Below, piece by piece: positions 8,135-17,925 of a stretch of 64,000 bases of DNA. The position numbers and the translations under genes were made by a program. Below the pieces are notes generated by a model. It did no database searches and was not told the DNA's origin. It saw nothing but the letters and a program-made list of their open reading frames with translations. Source of the DNA: Hymenobacter translucens (GTDB lineage: Bacteria; Bacteroidota; Bacteroidia; Cytophagales; Hymenobacteraceae); assembly GCF_020685205.1 (NCBI RefSeq), contig NZ_JAJERB010000007.1, positions 1 through 64,000 on the forward strand, written 5' to 3'. Each line of letters opens with the position of its first letter. The first letter of the stretch is position 1.

Positions 8135-9006
8135 CGAGCCGGAGCAGCCCCGGCCGGGCCGTATTCAGTGGCATTGCGCTGCACGGGCACGGTGAGCGTG
8201 GTGAGCAGGCGCTGCTGCTCGTCCAGCACTTCGACCTTCAGCATATAGTCACCCGTGGGCAGCATCTTGATATCAAGGTCCCCGATGATGGGCGTCGGCC
8301 GGCCCGAGAAGCCCCTGGCAGTGGCCTTTACGACTGTTTCGGTTTTCGCCGTGGTATGGCCGGCATTGCGGAGGCGGTAGCGCAGCTCCACCGGCTGGTC
8401 GGGGGTGAGACCATAGATTTCACCATAAAAGTACAGGTGCTCGGTGCCCCGGGCGTAGAGGCCGCCGGGCGCCCGCACCAGATTAAACGAGCCCCGGGTA
8501 AACGAGCTCTGCATAGGCGTTTTGCTCGGCGCCTTGGCCAGCAGCACAATGTCACTGAGAAAAGGCCCCTTCCCGGGTGCTGCCAGCAGCAGCGGCATCT
8601 CCACTACGTTGGAAGAGCCCGGCTTGTAGTTGTCAATAACCTTGGCCCGCAGAACGTACTGCCCATCCGGCAGCGCAATGCGCTTCTGAAAGCTGACCGG
8701 GTTTTTCATCTGCATGCTGGTATCCTGCAGAACCGGGGGCTTGAGCACCACCGTTTCCTGCCAGGCCGGCTTTCCGTCCGGCTTCAGCACCTGTAAGGTC
8801 AGGGTAGCGGCGGCCTGATAGGCTTTGGTGCCCCGGCGCAGGTAGGTAAGCTGCTGACCGGAGATGGTAGCGTAGATTTCCAGCACCGCGCCCTTGGCGG
8901 CGACGTCCTCGCTGCGAAAGCGGGCCACATCCAGCTGGAGCGCCGGTGAGCCGGCCCGGCCGGTCAGGGAAGTTAAAAGCAGAATCAGTCCGAGCAGCAG
9001 GCGCAT
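8131..9006 (-). CDS. Secreted protein of unknown function, beta-rich
   Basis: The protein has 291 residues from the ATG at 9006, which starts a clean signal peptide (MRLLLGLILLLTSLTGRAG); an upstream in-frame ATG at 9045 gives a poorer N-terminus. The mature part is beta-rich with two probable Ig-like halves. The first contains VLEIYATISGQQLTYL and FQKRIALPDGQYVLRAKVID; the second contains LYFYGEIYGL, VELRYRLRNA and LPTGDYMLKVEVLD. This pattern resembles the N-terminal part of periplasmic GWxTD-domain proteins, but no GWxTD motif is present. The 4-bp overlap with the LpxL-like acyltransferase suggests an envelope role. Function is unknown. Confidence 0.75.
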   Translation of the reverse strand: MRLLLGLILLLTSLTGRAGSPALQLDVARFRSEDVAAKGAVLEIYATISGQQLTYLRRGTKAYQAAATLTLQVLKPDGKPAWQETVVLKPPVLQDTSMQMKNPVSFQKRIALPDGQYVLRAKVIDNYKPGSSNVVEMPLLLAAPGKGPFLSDIVLLAKAPSKTPMQSSFTRGSFNLVRAPGGLYARGTEHLYFYGEIYGLTPDQPVELRYRLRNAGHTTAKTETVVKATARGFSGRPTPIIGDLDIKMLPTGDYMLKVEVLDEQQRLLTTLTVPVQRNATEYGPAGAAPAR

Positions 9007-9214
9007 AATGTCAAATTGGCAAAGCAAAAATAGCAAGAACCGCAAGAGCAGATAGGGAAACCGTTATCCAACGGGTGGGCAGAGCGGCGGGAAATTCAAA
9101 TTTCGGCCTTATCATGCAACGGCGCCCGGCCCGGCAGGGTCAGCGTAGTAACGCGTGATACCGAATGTGGCGGCGGCTTTACGTCAGATATGCGCCCAAT
9201 TTCACCCTCCCCCA

Positions 9215-9847
9215 ATGCCCGTCCTGTTTGAGAGTCAGTACAATCCACCCGCTGCCTTCTTTGCCGAGCTGCTCGGCGCCGACGCGCTGTGGCTGGAGCA
9301 GCACGAGCACTACCGCAAGCAAACCTACCGCAACCGCTGCCTGATCCTGACGGCTCAGGGCGTAAAGCCCCTCACGGTGCCGGTGGTGGATGGCAACCGC
9401 AGTGAAAAAGTCAGCACCGCCGCTATCGAAATCGACTACCGGCAGAACTGGATTCACCGGCACTGGCGCACGTTGCAAACCGCTTACGGCGGCAGCCCGT
9501 ATTTTGAGTATTACGCCGACTATCTCCACGACATTTACGTACAGAAGCCTTCCCGCCTCTTCGATCTTAATCTGGCTTTGCTGCACCTGCTGCTGCGGTG
9601 CCTGCGGCTGCGGACTCCGGTGGAGCTCACTGCCGCTTACCATGCTTTCTACCCCGACTCAGCCGTGCGCGACCGGCGTGACTGGCTGACACCGAAAGGT
9701 GACTTCGCCCCCGACCCTGACAGGACGTCCGAATCCGGCCGCGTCCGGCCCTACGCCCAGACCTTTGGCCTACATTTTGCCCCCGGATTGAGCGTCCTGG
9801 ACCTGCTGTTTACGCAGGGTCCGCGGGCCGGCAGCTTTCTGATTTAA
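9215..9847 (+). CDS. WbqC family protein
   Basis: The protein has 210 residues from the ATG at 9215, the start that gives the normal WbqC N-terminus; the longer frame to 9155 begins in non-coding-like sequence. Visible signatures are FLARD-like QYNPPAAFFAELLGAD, HEHYRKQTYRNRCLIL, LTVPVVDGN, IDYRQNWIHRHWRTLQTAYG and SPYFEYYAD. WbqC proteins are often encoded in polysaccharide clusters and are treated as possible glycine/amino transferases, but the reaction is not established. No sugar gene is next to it; clpC follows 109 bp downstream. Confidence 0.85.
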   Translation: MPVLFESQYNPPAAFFAELLGADALWLEQHEHYRKQTYRNRCLILTAQGVKPLTVPVVDGNRSEKVSTAAIEIDYRQNWIHRHWRTLQTAYGGSPYFEYYADYLHDIYVQKPSRLFDLNLALLHLLLRCLRLRTPVELTAAYHAFYPDSAVRDRRDWLTPKGDFAPDPDRTSESGRVRPYAQTFGLHFAPGLSVLDLLFTQGPRAGSFLI

Positions 9848-9956
9848 CCCTCGTACTGCCACGAACCTTCGCCCGACTCAGTCTGTTTTCAGATTACCTC
9901 GGCCCAATCCGCAACCCTAATTGCGGGGTTCCGTTTTTCTTCACTACTTTATCTGC

Positions 9957-12557
9957 ATGGAAGCTAAATTCTCAAATCGAGTCAAGGAAGTCATTTCCTT
10001 GAGCCGGGAAGAAGCCATCCGGCTCGGACACGATTATATCGGTACCGAACACTTATTGCTGGGCATGATTCGCGAAGGGGAAGGCACGGCTATCGGGCTG
10101 CTCAAGAAATTGGGCGTTTCGGTAGAAGAGCTGAAATATGCCCTTGAGCAGGCTACGCGTAACACGGCTACGCAGGGAACCAGCATTACTGGCTCAATTC
10201 CGCTGACCAAACAAACCGAGAAGGTTTTGAAAATAACCTACTTGGAGGCGAAAATCTTTAAAAGCGAAATCATCGGCACGGAGCACCTGCTGCTGTCGAT
10301 CTTGCGCGACGAAGACAATATTTCATCACAGATCCTCAGCAAATTTAACGTGAACTACGAAGCCGTTCGCGACTCGCTGGACTACCACGGCAACACTGCC
10401 CCCACCGACCGCGCCCCCGACACTGACGACGACGACAACGACAAACTCTTTGGCGGCAGCGCCGGCCGCGGTGGCGCGGGCAGCAGCTCGGCCGCCAAGA
10501 AGCCCGGCGAAAAGTCGCGCACGCCCGTTCTCGACAACTTTGGCCGCGACCTAACCAAGTTGGCCGAAGACGACAAGCTCGACCCCATCGTGGGTCGGGA
10601 AAAAGAGATTGAGCGTGTAGCCCAGATCCTGTCGCGCCGGAAAAAGAACAACCCCATCCTGATTGGTGAGCCCGGTGTTGGTAAGACGGCAATTGCCGAA
10701 GGCCTCGCCCTGCGCATCATTCAGAAAAAGGTTAGCCGGGTGCTGTTCGGCAAGCGCGTCGTTACCCTCGACCTTGCCTCGCTGGTAGCCGGTACCAAGT
10801 ACCGCGGTCAGTTTGAGGAGCGGATGAAGGCCGTGATGAACGAGCTGGAAAAGTCGCCCGACGTGATTCTTTTCATCGACGAGTTGCACACGATTGTGGG
10901 TGCCGGCGGTGCTTCGGGCTCGCTCGACGCTTCGAACATGTTCAAGCCGGCCCTGGCCCGCGGCGAGATTCAATGCATCGGGGCTACTACGCTCGATGAG
11001 TATCGTCAGTACATTGAGAAGGACGGCGCCCTGGCCCGTCGTTTCCAGATGGTAATGGTGGACCCCACCACGCCCGAGGAGACGATTGAAATCCTGCACA
11101 ACATCAAGGACAAGTACCAGGACCACCACCATGTGGTGTACACCGACAAGGCCATTGAGGCCTGCGTGAAGCTGTCGGACCGGTACATGAGCGACCGGTT
11201 CCTGCCGGACAAGGCCATCGACATTCTCGATGAGGCCGGCGCCCGCGTGCACATCAACAACATCGTGGTACCGGAGGATATTCTCAAGCTCGAGGAGAGC
11301 ATCGAGAACATCAAGACCGAGAAGAACCGCGTTGTCAAGTCGCAGAAGTATGAGGAAGCCGCTCAGCTCCGCGACAAGGAAAAGAAGCTTCTGGAGCAGC
11401 TCGACCAGGCCAAAAAGAACTGGGAGGACGAGACCAAGAAGAAGCGCTACACCGTGAAGGAGGAAAACGTGGCCGAGGTTATTGCCATGATGACCGGCAT
11501 TCCGGTGAACCGCGTCGCGCAGAACGAAAGCGCCAAGCTGCTCAGCATGGGCGAGGAGCTGAAGGGCAAGGTTATCGGCCAGGACAAGGCTATTGCCCAG
11601 CTCGTAAAGGCCATTCAGCGCACCCGCGTAGGTTTGAAAGACCCTAAGAAGCCCATCGGTTCGTTTGTGTTCCTGGGCCCGACCGGCGTAGGTAAAACCG
11701 AGCTGGCCAAGGTGCTGGCCACCTACCTCTTCGACAAGGAAGATGCGCTGGTGCGCGTTGACATGTCGGAGTACATGGAGAAATTCAGCGTATCCCGTCT
11801 GGTAGGCGCGCCTCCCGGCTACGTGGGCTACGAAGAGGGCGGTCAGCTGACGGAGAAAATCCGCCGCAAGCCCTACTCAGTGATTTTGCTCGACGAGATT
11901 GAAAAGGCTCACCCCGACGTGTACAACCTGCTCCTGCAGGTGCTTGACGACGGTATCCTGACCGATGGACTGGGCCGCAAGGTGGACTTCCGCAACACCA
12001 TCATCATCATGACCTCCAACATCGGAGCCCGCGACCTGGCGGACTTCGGCGCCGGTATTGGCTTCGGCACCAAGGCCCGGACCGAGAACATGGATGAGCT
12101 GACCAAGGGCACCATCACCAATGCCCTGCGCAAGACCTTCTCGCCCGAGTTCCTCAACCGTTTGGACGACGTAATCGTGTTCAACTCGCTGGAGAAGCAC
12201 GACATTCACCGGATCATCGACATTTCGCTGTCGAAGCTGCTGTCGCGCATCCAGACGCTGGGCTACAAGGTTGAGCTGACCGACAAAGCCAAGGACTTCG
12301 TGGCCGAAAAAGGCTACGACCCGAAATACGGCGCACGTCCGCTGAACCGGGCTATTCAGAAGTACATCGAAGACCCGATTGCCGAGGAAATCCTGAAAGC
12401 CGAAGTGGCCCAGGGTGACGTTATCACGGCCGACTTCGAGGATGGTAAGGAAGAGCTGACCTTCGCTGTTTCCAAGAGCGGTGAAGCCACCAACCTCGCC
12501 AGCGACGAGCGTCCCGAAGAGGCGCCGGAGTCGCCGGACACGGAAAAGGGCAAGTAA
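9957..12557 (+). CDS. clpC: ATP-dependent Clp protease ATP-binding subunit ClpC
   Basis: AAA+ unfoldase that feeds substrates to ClpP in the cytoplasm. It has 866 residues from the ATG at 9957 (MEAKFSNRV). Domain order: double Clp_N repeat (about 1-145), an acidic/Gly/Ser-rich linker, D1 AAA+ domain with GEPGVGKT at about 240 and Walker [11 protein letters not shown], a coiled middle domain with a UVR-like stretch ([16 protein letters not shown]), D2 AAA+ domain with [12 protein letters not shown] and [11 protein letters not shown], and a C-terminal Clp_B small domain. The last 40 residues are acidic. A strong terminator follows. ClpP is not in this window. Confidence 0.97.
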   Translation: MEAKFSNRVKEVISLSREEAIRLGHDYIGTEHLLLGMIREGEGTAIGLLKKLGVSVEELKYALEQATRNTATQGTSITGSIPLTKQTEKVLKITYLEAKIFKSEIIGTEHLLLSILRDEDNISSQILSKFNVNYEAVRDSLDYHGNTAPTDRAPDTDDDDNDKLFGGSAGRGGAGSSSAAKKPGEKSRTPVLDNFGRDLTKLAEDDKLDPIVGREKEIERVAQILSRRKKNNPILIGEPGVGKTAIAEGLALRIIQKKVSRVLFGKRVVTLDLASLVAGTKYRGQFEERMKAVMNELEKSPDVILFIDELHTIVGAGGASGSLDASNMFKPALARGEIQCIGATTLDEYRQYIEKDGALARRFQMVMVDPTTPEETIEILHNIKDKYQDHHHVVYTDKAIEACVKLSDRYMSDRFLPDKAIDILDEAGARVHINNIVVPEDILKLEESIENIKTEKNRVVKSQKYEEAAQLRDKEKKLLEQLDQAKKNWEDETKKKRYTVKEENVAEVIAMMTGIPVNRVAQNESAKLLSMGEELKGKVIGQDKAIAQLVKAIQRTRVGLKDPKKPIGSFVFLGPTGVGKTELAKVLATYLFDKEDALVRVDMSEYMEKFSVSRLVGAPPGYVGYEEGGQLTEKIRRKPYSVILLDEIEKAHPDVYNLLLQVLDDGILTDGLGRKVDFRNTIIIMTSNIGARDLADFGAGIGFGTKARTENMDELTKGTITNALRKTFSPEFLNRLDDVIVFNSLEKHDIHRIIDISLSKLLSRIQTLGYKVELTDKAKDFVAEKGYDPKYGARPLNRAIQKYIEDPIAEEILKAEVAQGDVITADFEDGKEELTFAVSKSGEATNLASDERPEEAPESPDTEKGK

Positions 12558-12576
12558 TACGCCCTGCTGATTATCT

Positions 12577-12611
12577 AAAAGCCGGCTCTGCACACGCAGA
12601 GCCGGCTTTTT
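12577..12611 (+). terminator. Terminator after clpC
   Basis: AAAAGCCGGCTCTGC pairs with GCAGAGCCGGCTTTT across a short ACAC loop, 20 bp past the clpC stop. It is palindromic enough to work in both directions. Confidence 0.9.
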
Positions 12612-12705
12612 AGCTTGCAGGCCAGTACCCGCAACGCCGGCATGCTGTTCCGGCCCCGGAATAAGTCGCCCCAATTTTGGTGCGGCTTTTTTTGTGGGCT
12701 TCGGT

Positions 12706-12713
12706 TACCTTTG
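12706..12713 (+). promoter_or_regulatory. Possible Bacteroidota -7 box upstream of the acyl-CoA carboxylase gene
   Basis: TACCTTTG matches TAnnTTTG, 38 bp before the ATG at 12751. TTG triplets upstream are at unsuitable distances (11 and 26 bp), so only the -7 element is supported. Confidence 0.4.
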
Positions 12714-12750
12714 GCATCCTGTCCCATTTCTTCCATCCCACCTCCCCCGC

Positions 12751-14319
12751 ATGTCCGATCCGCACGCCGACGCCAACCTCAGTCCCCTGGAAATCCTGGA
12801 ACGCAAAAACGCCGAAGCCCTGCTCGGGGGCGGGCAGGACCGAATCGACGCCCAGCATAAAAAAGGCAAGCTGACCGCCCGCGAACGAATCGACCTCTTG
12901 CTGGACGAGGGCTCGTTTGAGGAAACCGGCAAGTTCGTGATGCACCGATCCAAGGACTTCGGGCTCGACAAGGAATACTACCTCGGCGACGGCGTGGTGA
13001 CTGGCTACGGCACGGTGCACGGCCGGTTGGTGTACGTTTTTTCCCAGGACTTCACGGTGTTTGGCGGCTCGCTGAGTGAAACTCACGCCGAGAAGATCGT
13101 CAAGATTATGGACCTGGCCATGAAGAACGGCGCCCCGGTTATCGGCCTCAACGACTCGGGCGGAGCCCGGATTCAGGAAGGCGTGGTGAGCCTGGGCGGC
13201 TACGCCGACATCTTCTACAAGAACACGCTGGCCTCGGGCGTCATCCCGCAGATTTCCGCTATTATGGGACCCTGCGCCGGCGGCGCCGTGTACTCCCCGG
13301 CCATTACCGACTTCGTGCTGATGGTGGAAAACACGAGCTACATGTTCGTAACCGGCCCGAACGTGGTAAAAACCGTGACCCACGAAAACGTATCGAGCGA
13401 GGAGCTCGGTGGAGCCAGTACCCACAGCACCAAAAGCGGCGTTACGCACTTCAGCTGCGCCAACGAAGTAACCTGCATCAACCACATCAAGCAGCTGCTG
13501 AGCTACGTGCCGCAGAACTGCGAGGAAACTGCTCCCCTCCTGCCCTACGAAGCCCAGGGCGACGAGCTGCGGCCCGTGCTTGACACCATCATTCCCGAAA
13601 ACCCCAACCAGCCCTACGACATCCGCGAAGTCATTGACGGCATCATCGACGAGAACTCGTTTTTTGAGGTTCATCAGAACTTTGGCGAGAACATCGTCGT
13701 CGGTTTTGCCCGCCTGGGTGGTCGCAGCATCGGCATCGTGGGCAACCAGCCCGCGGTGCTGGCCGGGGTGCTCGACATCAACGCCAGCACCAAAGCAGCC
13801 CGGTTCGTGCGCTTCTGCGACTGTTTCAACGTGCCGCTGCTGGTGCTCGAGGACGTGCCCGGCTTTTTGCCCGGCACCGACCAAGAGTGGCGCGGCATCA
13901 TCACCAACGGGGCCAAGCTGCTTTACGCCTTCTGCGAAGCCACCGTGCCGCGCATTACCGTCATTACCCGCAAAGCCTACGGCGGCGCGTACGATGTAAT
14001 GAACTCCAAGCACATCGGGGCCGACCTGAACTACGCCTGGCCCACCGCCGAAATTGCCGTAATGGGAGCCAAGGGGGCAGCTGAAATCATCTTTAAGCGG
14101 GAAATTGCTGCTGCTGCCGACCCCGAAGCCAAGCTGGCGGAGAAAGTGGAGGAGTACAAGCAGAAATTTGCCACGCCTTACCGCGCCGCCCACCGGGGCT
14201 TTGTGGACGAAGTAATTCTGCCGTCCCAGACCCGGCAAAAGCTGATCCGGGCCTTCAAGATGCTGGAAAATAAAGTAGATACCCTGCCCCGTAAGAAGCA
14301 CGGCAATATTCCGCTGTAA
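12751..14319 (+). CDS. Acyl-CoA carboxylase carboxyltransferase (beta) subunit, propionyl-CoA type
   Basis: Transfers carboxyl from carboxybiotin to an acyl-CoA, most likely propionyl-CoA to give methylmalonyl-CoA. It has 522 residues from ATG 12751. Both crotonase-like halves are visible. The N-half has [48 protein letters not shown] and the oxyanion stretch [14 protein letters not shown]. The C-half has [35 protein letters not shown] and the end [18 protein letters not shown]. No biotin carboxylase or biotin carrier gene adjoins it, so its partners are encoded elsewhere. Confidence 0.94.
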   Translation: MSDPHADANLSPLEILERKNAEALLGGGQDRIDAQHKKGKLTARERIDLLLDEGSFEETGKFVMHRSKDFGLDKEYYLGDGVVTGYGTVHGRLVYVFSQDFTVFGGSLSETHAEKIVKIMDLAMKNGAPVIGLNDSGGARIQEGVVSLGGYADIFYKNTLASGVIPQISAIMGPCAGGAVYSPAITDFVLMVENTSYMFVTGPNVVKTVTHENVSSEELGGASTHSTKSGVTHFSCANEVTCINHIKQLLSYVPQNCEETAPLLPYEAQGDELRPVLDTIIPENPNQPYDIREVIDGIIDENSFFEVHQNFGENIVVGFARLGGRSIGIVGNQPAVLAGVLDINASTKAARFVRFCDCFNVPLLVLEDVPGFLPGTDQEWRGIITNGAKLLYAFCEATVPRITVITRKAYGGAYDVMNSKHIGADLNYAWPTAEIAVMGAKGAAEIIFKREIAAAADPEAKLAEKVEEYKQKFATPYRAAHRGFVDEVILPSQTRQKLIRAFKMLENKVDTLPRKKHGNIPL

Positions 14320-14644
14320 ACGGAACACCAGCGTATCGGTCCCGGTCGTTTGGCGGGCACCAGGGCCATTTTTGCTGCCTGTTCGCCAGGCCGCCCACCT
14401 TTCCGTTCGGCAGGGCCGCCCCGGTAGTAACGAGAATCCTGCACCGGGAGGCTAAACCATTTTCATTTAGAAAAACGTACCTGTCCGGACAAGATGGAGT
14501 CACGGCGGCTCACATTGCGAACCCGCGCGGCCGGGTTGACAAGCAACCTTTACGCTCCTCGCAGCATATTTTCTCAAGAGGGCTGGCGGAACCCGGCCCA
14601 GCCGGCTTTTCCGCCTTACAAATTCCCAAACACTACCGCACCCT
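14320..14644. other. 325-bp intergenic stretch without recognised content
   Basis: It lies between the acyl-CoA carboxylase and M42 peptidase genes. No hairpin with a T-run, repeat or convincing promoter box was seen. Short frames here lack family features. It probably holds the promoter of the M42 gene. Confidence 0.4.
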
Positions 14645-15715
14645 ATGCGCCAAGAATCGTTCGACTTTCTCCAGAAATACCTGAATAATGCTTCCCCGAC
14701 CGGCTTTGAGAAGGAAGGCCAGCAACTGTGGCTTGCGTACCTGAAGCCCTACATCGACGAGTACTTCGTCGACACGTACGGCACAGTAGTTGGCGTGATT
14801 AACCCGCAGGCAGAGTACAAGGTCGTCATTGAAGCCCACGCCGACGAAATCAGCTACTTCGTCAACTACATCACCAAGGAGGGCTACATCTATCTGCGGC
14901 GCAACGGCGGCTCCGACCCGCTGGTGGCGCCGTCCAAGCGCGTCAACATTCACACCGACAAGGGCATCGTGAAAGCGGTGTTCGGCTGGCCGGCCATCCA
15001 CGTGCGCAAGGTGGAGCAGGACAAGGCCCCGACCATCGAAACGGTGTTCCTGGACTGCGGCGCTTCCTCGGCCAAGGAAGTAGAGGAAATGGGCATCTAC
15101 GTGGGCTCGGTTGTCACCTTTGAGGACGAGTTCATGGTGATGAACGAGAAGTTCTACGTGGGCCGGGCCCTCGACAACCGCATGGGCGGCTTCATGATTG
15201 CCGAGGTAGCCCGCATGCTCAAGGAAAACGGCAAGACCCTGCCCTTCGGCCTGTACATCGTGAATGCCGTCCAGGAGGAAATCGGCCTGCGCGGCGCTGA
15301 AATGGTGGCCCACCGCATCAATCCCAACGTGGCCATCGTCACCGACGTAACGCACGACACCCAGTCGCCGATGTATGAGAAAAAGGTCAGCGGAGACCTG
15401 CACTGCGGCAAAGGGCCGGTTATCACCTACGGCCCGGCGGTGCAGAACAACCTGCGCGACCTGATTATCAGAACAGCTCAGGAAACGGAGATTCCTTTCC
15501 AGCGCGCTTCGGCCACCCGGGCTACCGGCACTGATACCGACGCTTTTGCTTATTCAGGCGCCGGCGTAGCTTCGGCCCTGATTTCGCTGCCCCTGAAGTA
15601 CATGCACACCACCGTGGAAACCGTGCACGCCGAGGACGTGGAAAACGTTACCCGCCTGATCTACGAGACGCTGCTGCGCATCGAAGACAAGCACGATTTC
15701 CGCTACTTCAAATAA
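14645..15715 (+). CDS. M42 family metallopeptidase (glutamyl aminopeptidase/endoglucanase M type)
   Basis: Cytoplasmic aminopeptidase of the M42 family with a di-metal centre, usually a tetrahedral dodecamer. It has 356 residues, the family's normal length. Metal-ligand signatures can be followed: VVIEAHADEISYFVNYI (His-Ala-Asp), RALDNRMGGFM (the bridging Asp), NAVQEEIGLRGAEM (catalytic and ligand Glu pair), AIVTDVTHDT and the late KYMHTTVETVH His ligand. It starts at ATG 14645 and is followed by a terminator-like hairpin. The substrate specificity is not visible. Confidence 0.94.
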   Translation: MRQESFDFLQKYLNNASPTGFEKEGQQLWLAYLKPYIDEYFVDTYGTVVGVINPQAEYKVVIEAHADEISYFVNYITKEGYIYLRRNGGSDPLVAPSKRVNIHTDKGIVKAVFGWPAIHVRKVEQDKAPTIETVFLDCGASSAKEVEEMGIYVGSVVTFEDEFMVMNEKFYVGRALDNRMGGFMIAEVARMLKENGKTLPFGLYIVNAVQEEIGLRGAEMVAHRINPNVAIVTDVTHDTQSPMYEKKVSGDLHCGKGPVITYGPAVQNNLRDLIIRTAQETEIPFQRASATRATGTDTDAFAYSGAGVASALISLPLKYMHTTVETVHAEDVENVTRLIYETLLRIEDKHDFRYFK

Positions 15716-15765
15716 AGCCGTTCAGCTGCCTTGTGCTCAACCCGCGCAGCTCCTTCAAGCACGCC

Positions 15766-15806
15766 AAGGCCCTTTACCCCGAACCGGTAGAGGGCTTTTG
15801 CTTTTC
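15766..15806 (+). terminator. Probable terminator after the M42 peptidase gene
   Basis: AAGGCCCTTTACC pairs with GGTAGAGGGCTTT (two mismatches) around a 7-base loop, followed by TTGCTTTT. It lies 51 bp past the stop. Confidence 0.7.
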
Positions 15807-15859
15807 ACCAACGAGCTGAATCAACCCAATCAGACGCGCAGGCCCGCGCCCAACTGCCA

Positions 15860-16690
15860 ATGAACCTTCCCCCTGTGTTTCCGCCCCTCACGGTCACCGA
15901 CCAGATGAACCGGCGGGTGGCCGTGCCCTTTCCACCGCGGCGCATTGTTTCGCTGGTGCCCTCCCAGACCGAGCTGCTGTATGACCTGGGGCTCGGGGAG
16001 CAGGTTGTCGGGGTTACTAAATTCTGCATCCATCCGGCAGAGGCGCGTAAGTCAGCGGCGGTAGTCGGGGGCACCAAGAACTTCAATTTTGATACGATTG
16101 ACGCGCTGCGGCCAGACCTGATTATCGGCAACAAGGAGGAAAACTACCAGGCGGGCATCGAGCAGCTAGCTGGGAAGTACCCGGTCTGGATGAGCGACAT
16201 TGCTACCCTAGCCGAGTCAGTCGACATGATCCGGCGGGTGGGACTAGTTACGGGTCGTAAAGATGCCGCTGATACGCTGGCCGCCGCTATTTCTTCTTCC
16301 TTCAGCGTCCTGGAAGCGGGTCCGGCTTTGGGTACTGCGGCCTACTTTATCTGGCGCAAACCCTATATGGTTGCCGCGACGGGCACTTTTATTGATGATC
16401 TGCTGACCCGGGCAGGGTTTACGAATGCTTTTGCCGGGCTGAGCCGCTACCCTGAGGTTACGGCCGAGCAGCTGGCGCTGGTTCAGCCCCGCCATATTCT
16501 GTTGTCCTCGGAGCCCTACCCTTTCGCTGAAAAGCACCTGGCCGAGTTCCGCGAAATCTGTCCTCAGGCCACTGTGCACATTGTGGACGGGGAGCTGTTC
16601 AGCTGGTATGGCAGCCGCCTGCGTCATTCCGCCGCCTACCTTGCTCAACTGCGGCATAGCATACATCAGGCGCTGCCGGCCTCCAGCTGA
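15860..16690 (+). CDS. BtuF-like helical-backbone metal/cobalamin-binding protein, no signal peptide
   Basis: The protein has 276 residues with the two-lobed periplasmic-binding-protein class III fold typical of B12 or iron-chelate receptors. The N-lobe has PRRIVSLVPSQTELLYDLGL, VVGVTKFCIHP and LRPDLIIGNKEEN; the C-lobe has FIWRKPYMVAATGTFIDDLL and ILLSSEPYPF. BtuF homologs normally carry a signal peptide, but this frame begins MNLPPVFPPLTV, directly into the domain, and no better upstream start is seen. No ABC transporter gene is adjacent. The 3' end overlaps the convergent aroA gene by 25 bp. Confidence 0.83.
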   Translation: MNLPPVFPPLTVTDQMNRRVAVPFPPRRIVSLVPSQTELLYDLGLGEQVVGVTKFCIHPAEARKSAAVVGGTKNFNFDTIDALRPDLIIGNKEENYQAGIEQLAGKYPVWMSDIATLAESVDMIRRVGLVTGRKDAADTLAAAISSSFSVLEAGPALGTAAYFIWRKPYMVAATGTFIDDLLTRAGFTNAFAGLSRYPEVTAEQLALVQPRHILLSSEPYPFAEKHLAEFREICPQATVHIVDGELFSWYGSRLRHSAAYLAQLRHSIHQALPASS

Positions 16691-17925
16691 AACCCGGCTT
16701 TCCCCAGCTCCGTCCAGAATTGCGGGTAGGATTTGCGTACTACCTGCGGGGCCTGAATCGTGAGGGGGCCGAGCAACGCCAGGGGGGCAAAAGCCATGGC
16801 CATCCGGTGGTCGTGGTAGGTTTCTACCTGCTGACCGGCTACCTGAAACTGCTCGGCGGCCACGTGAAAAGCACCTTCTTTTCCTTCTGTCAGGGAGGCG
16901 CCGAACCGAGCCAGCTCAACCTGGAGAGCCACAATACGGTCGGTTTCCTTGATGCGCAGACTTTCCAGGCCGGTCATAGCAAGCGGAACCCTGAGGGCGG
17001 CAGCCACCACGGCAATGGTCTGCGCCAGGTCGGGGCAGTCGGCAAAGTCCTGCGTTACCTGGTCGGCGACGGTGGTTTGGGTGAGCTGTACGCCATCCGG
17101 AGTAAACTCAGTAGCCACGCCCAGCTTGGCCATGATTTCGACCACGGCCTGGTCGCCCTGCCAGGAATAGCGCCGCAGCCCGGGCAGGTAGATTTCGGAG
17201 CCCGCCGGGCCCAGCGCCACCAACGCGTACCAGTAGCTGGCCGCCGACCAGTCTGACTCAACCGTATAATCGGCCGGCTGGTAGGAGCCGGGGCGCACTT
17301 CGATAGCCGCTCCCAGGTCGCGGCAGGTGGCGCCAAAATGCTGCATCAGCGACTGGGTCATGCGGATGTAGGGCCGGGAGCCCACTTTGCCGGTGAGGCG
17401 CAGCCGCAGCCCCGGAGTCAGCTCGGGGCCAACCATCATCAGCGCCGAAATGTACTGGCTGCTGATATCGCCCCGCACTTCCAGCTCCAGCAGCTCTCCT
17501 TCTTCCGGGTTGACTTGAGCAGAGGCAAAGCCTGCCAGCTGCAGCGGCGGGTAGCCTTCCTGTTCGAGGTAGTCGATGCGGGCGCCGAGCTGACGCAGGG
17601 CTTCCACCAGCACGCCAATCGGCCGCTCCTTCATCCGGGCGGTGCCGGTCAGGGTGGCGATACGGCCCGTAATGGCGAGGTAGGCCGTCAGGAAGCGCAT
17701 CACCGTCCCGGCATCTTCGGCATCAAAGAAAGTGGCGGCCGGGTCGGCCAGCAGCCGCTGCATGAGGTGCGTGTCGTTGGCGTCGGAGAGGTTGGTCAGC
17801 TCCCCGCCCCCGGCCAGCGCCTGCAGAATCAGAGCCCGGTTGCTCTCACTTTTCGATGCGGGCAGCTGGGCCGTGCCGCGCAACGGCCCGCCGGGCCAGG
17901 ACAGGACAATGAAATCAGAACTCAC
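16666..17925 (-). CDS. aroA: 3-phosphoshikimate 1-carboxyvinyltransferase (EPSP synthase)
   Basis: Condenses shikimate-3-phosphate with PEP to EPSP in the shikimate pathway (cytoplasm). It has 419 residues, the normal size. Signatures include LPASKSESNRALILQALAGG at the N-terminus, DAGTVMRFLTAYLA, the KERPIGVLVEALRQLGA block, SSQYISALMMVGP, and late LESLRIKETDRI and YHDHRMAMAFA. It overlaps aroB upstream by 4 bp (ATGA), so the two are probably co-translated. The 3' end overlaps the convergent BtuF-like gene. Confidence 0.96.
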   Translation of the reverse strand: MSSDFIVLSWPGGPLRGTAQLPASKSESNRALILQALAGGGELTNLSDANDTHLMQRLLADPAATFFDAEDAGTVMRFLTAYLAITGRIATLTGTARMKERPIGVLVEALRQLGARIDYLEQEGYPPLQLAGFASAQVNPEEGELLELEVRGDISSQYISALMMVGPELTPGLRLRLTGKVGSRPYIRMTQSLMQHFGATCRDLGAAIEVRPGSYQPADYTVESDWSAASYWYALVALGPAGSEIYLPGLRRYSWQGDQAVVEIMAKLGVATEFTPDGVQLTQTTVADQVTQDFADCPDLAQTIAVVAAALRVPLAMTGLESLRIKETDRIVALQVELARFGASLTEGKEGAFHVAAEQFQVAGQQVETYHDHRMAMAFAPLALLGPLTIQAPQVVRKSYPQFWTELGKAGFQLEAGSA

